DNA of 64,000 nucleotides, taken from positions 6,494,041 through 6,558,040 of the forward strand of contig CM038917.1 in assembly GCA_021904315.1 (NCBI GenBank). Direction: 5' to 3'. Position numbers and translations under genes: made by a program. The DNA is from Sphagnum magellanicum (lineage: Eukaryota > Streptophyta > Sphagnopsida > Sphagnales > Sphagnaceae). This document shows positions 1 to 7,744 of this stretch, in pieces. Numbering within the stretch: the stretch's first letter is position 1; every line of letters starts with the position of its first letter. The notes below the pieces were generated by a model. The model saw only the letters and a program-made list of their open reading frames with translations. It was not told the DNA's origin and ran no database searches.

Positions 1-1085
1 CATGGTTGGTTTTTGGTTGGCTTTTCACCCTGGTGCAAGTGCAAGTGATATCTCACCACGGGCCACATGTTGGGGGCGTTGTTGTTGTTGTAGTATCAAT
101 GTATGGTTGTGAAAGCTTTGCGACATCATTTCAGTTTTTTTTGCTTGCTTTTCAGCTTGTTGTTTCTTTTCCTCACCAATGATATGACACCACCACCACC
201 ACCCGGGCTCCCCGCACGTGCCCCATGACCCCCGGTCCTTCACCCCCAAAACCCTTCTCTTTCACCCTCTTTTTTCCAAAAAAATTTGCCGTTTTCACCG
301 CAAATGAAACTACCACCATGTTTTCATCATTGGGACCACAAAGGCAACTACGTACAATGGCACTCTTTGACAACCGTTGATGTATGAAAAGCACCTCTTT
401 GAACCCCCCCCCAACCCCCCCCCCTCCCGCCCCCGGAAAATGTTGAAAACCTACCTACATGAATTAAATAAAATTATTAAAAAGTCCTTTTTTTTCTTTT
501 ATTTATGGAGTCATATGGAAAGCTAGGTAGCTAGGCCCGCACACCTCCCCACCCACCGTTTAGCAAAGTCTGGGCCAAAAAGGGCCGGCTCTTTGGAATA
601 GGGGTGTAGTCCGAGAACAATGCGAAATAAGACCATCCACAATGACACTTTGAAGGTAAAATGTTATGTTAGTTTGGGTCACACCCGAGGCCCGAATGGA
701 ACTCACAAGAATCAAGAAAGTGAGGGTCATGTATGTGCCCCCATCACCTTCATCACAATAAAACCATTTATTTGTCACATAGGGTACGTGAGTACCCTAG
801 TATATATATATATATATATACCCATGGGTGTATCAGGGTAAATGACTTTGATGCATTAGAGTGAAACAAAAATTAGACAAATTTTGTTTAAAATTGCAAG
901 ACAAAACATAGCTAAACTAGTGTTTTCTTTTTGGCAAATTTTTGCACTGCAGCCACAACTAATAAGAATAATAATTATAATAATATGTTGCAAAGTGTAT
1001 AATCGGTTTTTTGTCTTTTCGGAAAAATTGTGCAGAAATTATCATCTTTTGAGGAAAAGAAGTTAGAAATGGCCAGATTCTTTAG
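1..1085. other. intergenic, no gene seen
   Basis: I recognise no coding region. The stretch holds a C-rich run near 403-424 and a TA dinucleotide microsatellite at 801-820. Short open frames here have no recognisable similarity and no repeat of codon structure. Confidence 0.6.
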
Positions 1086-1159
1086 TCAATGAGTTTGTTG
1101 GGGGGGGGGTTTTAACACTCTATAAGAGTTATCTGTAGATACATTAAACAAACAAGAGC

Positions 1160-1325
1160 AGGGCATTGCCAGTGGGAAAGATCTTTCCCTCTTGAGGAGT
1201 AGGCATAAGAGGCTGGAGTGAATTAGCAGCCACCAATGCACCAGTTGCGGATGAGCCCCTTGAGGCTGTTTTCCGGATGAACGAAAATCCCATCCCCCTG
1301 CCCGGATTTTTTTTTTTTTTTCCAC
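1160..1325 (-). repeat. dispersed repeat, copy 1 (T/A tract attached)
   Basis: Read on the minus strand, this stretch starts with a long A tract (plus-strand T run ending near 1321) and carries a core around 1207-1250 containing AACTGGTGCATTGGTGG. A very similar core lies on the plus strand near 6704-6745, also downstream of an A tract near 6600. Two copies in opposite orientation, each with an A-rich flank, suggest a short interspersed element, but I could not identify a tRNA-like head. Boundaries are approximate. Confidence 0.45.
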
Positions 1326-1579
1326 CTCTTCTCTACCCCAAAATTTTCCCCCCTCCTACCTGCCATCTACCTCCCCCCTCCTACCTACCACCTACCAACC
1401 CCTCGCCCCTCACTCCATCGCCAGAGCTCCAGAGACGTTGAGCGGGAGCGAGCTTGGAGCTTGGAGCTTGGAGCTTGGAGCCGGCTTGGAGCGGGAGCGA
1501 ACTTGGAGCTTGGAGCGGCTGGAGCCGGACCCACGCAGGACCCAGGTAAACATTTTTTTTTTGTGTTTATTTTGTTTGT

Positions 1580-1638
1580 TTGTTTGTGGAGCTGCGCTGC
1601 ACAAGATACGCAGCGTTGCAGTGCAGCTCCACAAACAA
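1580..1638. repeat. inverted repeat, 22-bp arms
   Basis: Arms at 1580-1601 and 1617-1638 are inverted copies with one mismatch around a 15-nt spacer. The arm core is GTGGAGCTGCGCTGC. The same GCAGCGCAGCTCCAC word recurs at 2430-2490. Confidence 0.8.
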
Positions 1639-2304
1639 CATTTGCTTCTTCTTCTTCTTTGTATTGCAAGAAAAGAAGCTCGGAGCTCGGAGCTCGGAGC
1701 TACTTCTTTTTGTTTCCCTGTTTTTCCTTCTCTTCCTCCTTGCTCCTCTTCGTTTTTTTTAGCTTCCAGTTTTTCTATTCTCTTCTTCCTTGCTCCTCTG
1801 TGTTTTTTTTTCCTTCCTGTTTTTTTCTCCTTTTCCTCCTTCTCTTCGGTTTTTTTTCTTCTCTTCCTCCTCCTTCTCTTCGTTTTTTTTTCCTTCCTGT
1901 TTTTTTCTTCTCTTCCTCCTTCTCTTCGGTTTTTTTTTTCTTGCTGTTTTTTTCTTTTGTTCCTCCTCTTCATTTTTTTAGCTTCCAGTTTTTCTATTCT
2001 CTTCCTCCTTACTCCTCTGTGTTTTTTTTTTCTTCCTGTTTTTTTCTCCTCTTCCTCCTTCTTCTCTTCGGTTTTTTTTCTTCCTGTTTTTTTCTTCTCT
2101 TCCTCCTCCTTCTCTTCGTTTTTTTTCCTTCCTGTTTTTTTCTTCTCTTCCTCCTCCTCTTCGTTTTTTTTTCTTCTCTTCCTCCTTCTTCTCTTCGTTT
2201 TTTTTCTTCCTATTTTTTCCTTCTCTTCCTCCTTGCTCCTCTTCCTCTTCCTTTTATTTCTTCTTCCTGTTCTTCTCTTCTCTTCCACGAAGAGCTCGGA
2301 GCTT

Positions 2305-2328
2305 GAAGCTGCGCTGCAGCGCAGCTTC
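2305..2328. repeat. 24-bp perfect palindrome
   Basis: A self-complementary sequence made of GAAGCTGCGCTG followed directly by its reverse complement. It belongs to the same GC-rich word family as the neighbouring inverted repeats. Confidence 0.8.
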
Positions 2329-2421
2329 ACAAAAAGCTCGGAGCAACTGCACGAACAGCTCGGCGCTGCAACGCTCGGAGCTGTGCTGCAACACTTAGAG
2401 TTACGCTAAGCTCAGCGCTGA

Positions 2422-2491
2422 GCTCAGAGCCGCGTTGTAGCGCAGCTCCACGAAGAGCTCGGAGCCGCGCTGTAGCGCAGCTCCACGAAGA
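2422..2491. repeat. 35-bp direct repeat, two units
   Basis: Two adjacent units with a 35-bp period, each containing TAGCGCAGCTCCACGAAGA, differ at only a few positions. Confidence 0.75.
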
Positions 2492-2521
2492 AGGCGACGA
2501 CAGCTGCCCGTCGCCTTCTTC
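2487..2521. repeat. hairpin, 13-bp perfect stem
   Basis: Arms GAAGAAGGCGACG (2487-2499) and its exact reverse complement (2509-2521) enclose a 9-nt loop. The hairpin closes the GC-rich part of the low-complexity block. Confidence 0.8.
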
Positions 2522-2743
2522 TTTGTGGGGCTGCGTAGCAGCGCCTTGTTTTATTTTTCTTGCTGCGCTGCAGCATTGTAGTGTTCTTTTTTCTTTTTTC
2601 TTGCTGTTGCGCTACAGAGCTGCCGTCACCTTCCTATATGGTGGGGATTTTATTTTTTTGCTTTGTTGTTGCTTATGTTTTAGTTCAATAGAATTAACAA
2701 TTGGTAATAACTGGTGGTTTTTGGTTTAGGGTTGGAGGTTGTA

Positions 2744-3304
2744 ATGGGTAAGAGAAGAAGACTAAGGAAAAGCGATGGTGGACAGTTGGAAATCAATAGG
2801 CAAGATTTAGCTGCATCGGATGAGGCTATTTTGCCACATGTTGTTGTTTCTGATGAGGTGATTCTTCTTCCATATATTGCTGGAGGAGATGAGTCAAGTG
2901 CTGAGCCACATGTTGCTGCATTAGATGCGGCAATTGTTTAGCAAAGTACTCTTGCATCAGATGCAGGAGGTGCCCAGGAAATTATTGTTACATCAGATGC
3001 GGGAGGTGCCCAGGAAAATATTGTTACATCAAATGCGGGAGGTGCCCAGGAAAATATTGTTACATCAGATGCGGGAGGTGCTCAAGAAAATGTTGTTACA
3101 TCAGATGTGTGTTACGGTTTAATTTGGTGATTTTTGGGTGTTTGTAGGGTTCAAGACCAAACAAAGGCCCAGTTTATTGCAAATGCAGTTCAGGTTGAGA
3201 TGCAACGCCGCCATCTTTACACAGCTCATCATGCAGCAAAGGCTGCAAATGCAGTAGTTGCATATCGAGCTAAACACGGGATTGTAGATACTGATATGGG
3301 TTAG
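2744..3304 (+). pseudogene. broken ORF of unknown function with four 12-residue repeats
   Basis: I do not recognise this product. From the ATG at 2744 (start MGKRRRLRKSDGG) the frame is protein-like but meets an in-frame TAG at 2938-2940. The same frame continues beyond it into four near-identical 12-residue units of type AGGAQENIVTSD (2963-3106). A TGA follows at 3127-3129. A further protein-like stretch (3148-3301) runs in a shifted frame from VQDQTKAQFIANAVQ to a stop at 3302-3304. Joining the two by splicing would need an intron of only about 39 nt (3109-3147, GT...AG), shorter than plants usually process. It may be a decayed transposon accessory ORF or a lineage-specific gene. The lysine/arginine-rich N-terminus and acidic body are all that can be said of its biochemistry. 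Confidence 0.4.
2963..3106 (+). repeat. 36-bp tandem repeat, 4 units, coding in phase
   Basis: Units at 2963-2998, 2999-3034, 3035-3070 and 3071-3106 all keep the 36-bp period and the reading frame (12 residues, AGGAQENIVTSD type). Differences are few and several are synonymous (GCC/GCT, CAG/CAA). Confidence 0.85.
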
Positions 3305-3717
3305 GGTTTCATTTTATATAATTAGTAAGATTTTCTAGCCCTTTTATTTTTTGGACTACCCAATTTTGAACTTTGATCCTTTGATATGTTATAAAGATCC
3401 AATTTTTTTTTCATTGGGTTTTCTAATAATTTTCCATGCACCCGTTTTTGTACATCTTTTATTAAAATATAGTATCTTCTACTCACACTTGTTTGATGTG
3501 TATCTAGTTAATCGTATATGTCTTCTTTGTCATAATTTTGTTAGTACTTGAGATGTAAGAATCAAACCAAAAATCAAAATGAACATTATACAATACTTAC
3601 ATCTAAGTTAATAGGACTCACATCACCTGAAGACTTTTAAAATAATCCACACATTTTAAACATATAATACCCACATCATTTTCTATTATGAACTCCACAA
3701 GACCATTTTCTAATATG
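3305..3717. other. AT-rich spacer
   Basis: No gene or clear repeat seen. The sequence is a plain AT-rich spacer between the broken ORF and the satellite block. Confidence 0.5.
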
Positions 3718-4015
3718 CAATACCTGCATATAAGTCCAGAAATAGCCACATGAATTTTGCATTAATTGCAATACCCGCATATAAGTCCCACAATAGGCGC
3801 TGGCCTTTTACATTCCTTGCAATACCCGCATATGAGTCCCATAATAGCCGCTGGCATTTTGCATTCCTTGCAATACCCGCATATAGGGCACAAATAATCG
3901 TTTACATTCTCCATTCGTTGTAATACCCGCATATAGTTCCCCATAATATTTGCTGGTTTTTTTGGCATCTCTTGAAATACCCGCATATAGGTCCCATAAT
4001 AGTTGCTGGTTTATT
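3718..4015. repeat. 51-bp tandem repeat, about 6 units
   Basis: The word AATACCCGCATATA recurs with starts near 3718, 3769, 3820, 3871, 3921 and 3975, a period of 51 bp that loosens in the last unit. The core GCAATACCCGCAT is close to the reverse complement of GCAGGTATTGC in the 79-bp satellite nearby, so the two families may share an origin in opposite orientation. Confidence 0.8.
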
Positions 4016-4680
4016 TTTGATCTCAACAAACTTTGTATTGCATTCAGGGTTGGGTTTTCACATAAGGTTTGTTTATTACCTTTATGTGATAACTCCAACC
4101 TAATTTTCTCAATTTTTTTGAAGAAAATATAGAATGAGATTGTATTGTTTCACATATGTCTAAACCCAAAAATTTCCCCCCAATTTAATATAAAATATTT
4201 CTGATAATTAATTTATTATCAAAAAAATTCGTCATATAATTAAATAATTAATAGACCATTATTTCAGATAATTTAGATGAATAATTATCAAGAATTAGAT
4301 AATCATTTATTTATTTGGAATAATCAACTAATCATTTGGCTTAATTTTATTTACTTGGATAATAAAAAGTTGGATCCAAAAATCAGATTGATTAATTTGA
4401 TATTTGATTAATTAACTTAAGTATATTTTTGTTTTAATAAGTTATTGAAATCATTATTTAAGATAATTATTCCAAGTTATAGATTGTAAGTTCAATTTTT
4501 TCATGAAAAATTCCTACACCAAGATAAGCTTGATCACAATTGTCATTGTATTATTTGATCCACAAACAATATAACTTCTTTTCAAATTCATGAAACGAAG
4601 TAAGAATCATGGAACTCCTAATCAACAACCCTAACCTCTATACACACCTTTGTGTGCATATTAATTTGAAATTAACTAAT
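4016..4680. other. AT-rich spacer inside the satellite block
   Basis: No gene seen. About 100 bp (4085-4190) resemble 5790-5890 in the same orientation, marked by the shared run TTCCCCCCAA and the word CACATATGT. Confidence 0.5.
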
Positions 4681-5290
4681 TATTTTTGTGTGCCCCAAAA
4701 TGTAGGTATTGCATTTAGGGTAGGATCTTCATATAAAGAAGCTTAAACCCTACATGCGTCCTTTTGGAGTGGCCCAAAATGCAGGTATTGCATTTAGGGT
4801 AGGATCTTCGTATAAAGATGCTTAAACCCCACATGCGTATTTTTGTGTGCCCCCAAAATGTAGGTATTGCATTTAGGGCAAGATCTTCATATAAAGAAGC
4901 TTAAACCCTACATGCGTCCTTTCGGAGTGGCCCAAAATGCAGGTATTGCATTTAGGGTAAGATCTTCGTATAAAGATGCTTAAACCCCGCATGCGTATTT
5001 TTGTGTGCCCCCAAAATGTAGGTATTGCATTTAGGGTAGAATTTTCATATAAAGAAACTTAAACCCTACATGCGTCCTTTCGGAGTGGCCCAAAATGCAG
5101 GTATTACATTTAGGGTAGGATCTTCGTATAAAGATGCTTAAACCCCACATGCGTATTTTTGTGTGCCCCCAAAATGCAGGTATTGCATTTAGGGCAGGAT
5201 CTTCATATAAAGAAGCTTAAACCCTACATGCATCCTTTCGGAGTGGTCTAAATTGCAGGTATTGCATTTAAGGTTGGGTTATTTCAAAGT
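4681..5290. repeat. 79-bp satellite with alternating A/B units (158-bp dimer)
   Basis: Units run 4681-4758 (A, 78 bp), 4759-4837 (B), 4838-4916 (A), 4917-4995 (B), 4996-5074 (A), 5075-5153 (B), 5154-5232 (A), then a partial B. All units after the first are exactly 79 bp. A units carry GTGTGCCCCCAAAATG and CTTCATATAAAGAA; B units carry CGGAGTGGCCCAAAATG and CTTCGTATAAAGATG. Most units have a telomere-like word near the middle (ATTTAGGG), and A units have the telobox-like AAACCCTA near the end, in opposite orientations, so single units can partly fold back. Confidence 0.9.
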
Positions 5291-5399
5291 GATTTTGCAT
5301 GTGCATATTGTGTTTAAGGCTAGGTCTTCACTTAAAGATATCCAAACCATTTAGATGGATTTTTTTACGTGTGGGTATTGCATCTAGGCTTGTTTTTCA

Positions 5400-5560
5400 T
5401 TTCAACTTACAATACCCAAACTTATACTTACCTTTACCAACTAGAATTTTGGGGTTTCGTTGCAATACCTACACCCGTACTTACTTTTACCAACTGGAAT
5501 TTTGAGGCATAATTTCAATACTTGCACTTGTACTTACTTTTACCAAACCCTAACAAAAAA
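5400..5560. repeat. 53-bp tandem repeat, 3 units
   Basis: CAATA-starting units begin at 5410, 5463 and 5516 and share TACTTACYTTTACCAA. They are more diverged than the 79-bp family. Confidence 0.7.
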
Positions 5561-5789
5561 AAATCTTAGTGATATATGCCCTAAACCTAAAAAATTATAC
5601 AAGCTATACAAATCATATAATGCAAAATAAACTAATTTAAAAAAACATAGGAAAAAATTTAAAAACCAAAATTCAAAGGTTTTAAACTATAAATATTTAT
5701 TAAATGAAAGAAAATACGTTAATCTTTAAAAATAATCAAATAAATTTCATATAAAACCAAAATAAAAGATATGTGTTTTATCTTTGTGT

Positions 5790-6050
5790 GATCATTCCAA
5801 CCTAATTTTTCCACTCTTTTTGAAGAAGATATAAAATGCAATTGTATTACTTCACATATGTGTAAACCCTAAAATCTTCCCCCCAAATTTAGCCTATTCT
5901 AGATTAATTACTATACATTTGTGAAAAACTTATTAATTAATTTATGTCTCAACTCTAAACCTAAAATTTTCCCCCCAAATTTAGCTTACTTTAAATTAAT
6001 TACTATCCATTTATGAAAAACTTATCAATTAATTTATGTGTCTCAACCTT
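5790..6050. repeat. direct repeats of about 100 bp
   Basis: Two adjacent copies share CCCCCCAAATTTAGC, AATTAATTACTAT and TTAATTTATGT. The first copy also extends a match to 4085-4190. No coding potential is visible. Confidence 0.6.
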
Positions 6051-6059
6051 AAACCTAAT

Positions 6060-6345
6060 GGTTAAGTTAGTAGGGTATGTAATTAATAGAGTAGCTAGGT
6101 TAGTAGGGTAGGTGGTTAGTACAGTAGCTTGGTTAACAGTGTGACCCAAAATGTAAGTATTGCATTTAGGGTATGATCTTCGTATAAAGATGTTTAAACC
6201 CCACATGCGTATTTTCGAAATGGCCCAAAATGCAGGTATTGCATTTAGGGTAGGATCTTTGTATAAAGAAAGCTTGAACCCCACATGCGTACTTTCGAAA
6301 TGGCCCAAAATGTAGGTATTACATTTAGGGTAAGGTTTTTAGGGT
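6060..6345. repeat. three more 79-bp satellite units flanked by 33-bp family sequence
   Basis: The CCCAAAATG anchor of the 79-bp satellite recurs at 6145, 6224 and 6304 (periods 79 and 80). These units carry TTTTCGAAATGG, a variant distinct from the A and B types. About 70 bp of the 33-bp family (GTAGCTAGGTTAGTAGGGTA) precede them at 6060-6130, so the satellite seems embedded in it. Confidence 0.8.
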
Positions 6346-6364
6346 AGGGTATGTAATTAATAGG

Positions 6365-6540
6365 GTAGCTAGGTTGGTAGGGTAGGTGGTGAGTACAGTA
6401 GCTAGGTTAGTAAGGTAGGTGGTGAGTACAGTAGCTAGGTTAATAGGGTAGGTGATGAGTACAGTAGCTAGGTTAATAGGGTAGGTGGTAAGTACAATAG
6501 CTAGGTTAGTAGGGTAGGTGGTGAGTGCAATAGCTAGGTA
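6365..6540. repeat. 33-bp minisatellite, about 5 units
   Basis: Unit starts at 6365, 6398, 6431, 6464, 6497 and 6530 give an exact 33-bp period. The consensus combines GTAGCTAGGTTAATAGG with GTAGGTGGTGAGTACA. Confidence 0.88.
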
Positions 6541-6589
6541 GAAAAGTGAACAGGGTAGCTATGTGTGAGGTCAGGTCCAGGGAAAAACG

Positions 6590-6780
6590 AGCAGGAACCA
6601 AAAAAAAAAAGTACAATGGTCAGGAGCAAAAAGAAATGGATTGTCATGAACCCCATCCGGCGCCGAATGAAAAAACGCAACCCATCGAGTGGACAGAACG
6701 GCCAACTGGTGCATTGGTGGTTGTTAATTCACTCTGGCCGGCATAAGAACCCTCCTTCTCCTATTCAAAGAGTCGTTACA
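6590..6780 (+). repeat. dispersed repeat, copy 2
   Basis: Plus-strand partner of the minus-strand copy at 1160-1325. Both share CAACTGGTGCATTGGTGG and TAATTCACTC downstream of an A tract. Boundaries are uncertain. Confidence 0.45.
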
Positions 6781-6872
6781 CAGTAAGTAGGAACATTGAT
6801 TAGAAAGGATGTCCATTGTGTTTTGGAGTGTGCAAAAGTATTGTGGACTTATCTATGGTTAATGTAAAGGTC

Positions 6873-7582
6873 ACTTTAGACAAGGGTTCAAGAGCAAGGT
6901 CCAATGAAATCGAGCATTCTTATTGGTCAAGAGTTTAAAATTGGTTCCAAGGCTTTTTGACAAGGTTTCAGGACCAAGACAAATCAAATTGTGATTTAAC
7001 CTAAATGGCATCATTTTGGAGGGAAAACCAATTGGTCTGGACCAAAATAAAAAGCTTAAAGGAGAGCTCATGGTTTGGAGAACCAAAGTGTAAGCTAGGG
7101 TCCAAGGTTGCTCATTTCTTTTTTTTTTTGTCCTTTTTTATTGGTTTTTTTTTTCTTTGTTGCTCAAATTTTATGAGAATGGAAGACAAATTTATTGATT
7201 GAGGACATTGTTGATAACACACCAACATGTGTGCTTCCCCATTTTTTTTAATCAATTTTAGAGTTAACATGGTTGGTTTTGTAGATCCTCGCAAGGTGGT
7301 AGCTAGAAAGAGAGCATTTTTAATCTTTCCAAGTGCACGAAATGGAATTGAAAATAGAAACTAAGAAAACTTATGAAAAAAAAAAAAAAAAAAACCCAAA
7401 ATTAATCTAATCCTTTCACATGTCAATCACACATTTTTAGTATTGGACCCCAAGCTTTTAGACACAATCATTGTACCTTTTTTTTAAATGTTTTCTTAAT
7501 GTGAAGAAGGGTCTAATTCAAGATTCAATTTGCTTCAAATTGGTACCTCCACTTTTGGTCCCTAGACCCTTGTCTAAAGTGG
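6873..7582. mobile_element. candidate inverted-repeat element
   Basis: CACTTTAGACAAGGGT at 6873-6888 recurs as an exact inverted copy at 7566-7581, and matching sequence continues inward with scattered differences (GGTCC/GGACC words). The interior has no coding sequence and includes an A tract (7377-7395). This fits a non-autonomous DNA transposon or a chance inverted pair of a local repeat. I could not find a convincing target-site duplication. Confidence 0.35.
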
Positions 7583-7744
7583 CCCTCAACATGACATCAA
7601 CACATTGTCACTCCCCATTAAATCACCTTTCTTTCTTTGTGTTAGCCTTGCAAAATTTTATTAATAAACACAACGCAATTCTAGAAAATGTACAAGGGAA
7701 AAATATATATATAATAATTTACAAGATGTGAAGTTAACACAAAT

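Larger units (their letters stand above)
1431..2535. repeat. low-complexity block: GAGCTTGGA repeats, pyrimidine tract, GC-rich inverted repeats
   Basis: The block opens with tandem GAGCTTGGA units (about 1440-1520). From about 1700 to 2284 the plus strand is almost entirely C and T, in degenerate units of about 50-60 bp built from TTCTTCTCTTCCTCC and T runs. GC-rich palindromic units follow. Long open frames on both strands here are by-products of the biased composition. A pyrimidine tract of this length with mirror-like units can in principle form triplex (H) DNA; that is inference. Confidence 0.75.

Noticed and set aside
1410-2409. Long open frames on both strands (up to about 320 codons) rich in Lys/Glu/Arg or Ser/Phe/Leu
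   Set aside because: They lie in the near-pure pyrimidine/purine tract; stop-free frames are expected there and the translations are pure low complexity.
2963-6540. CRISPR-like arrays
   Set aside because: Repeats are directly adjacent without unique spacers and the genome is a plant; they are minisatellites and satellites.
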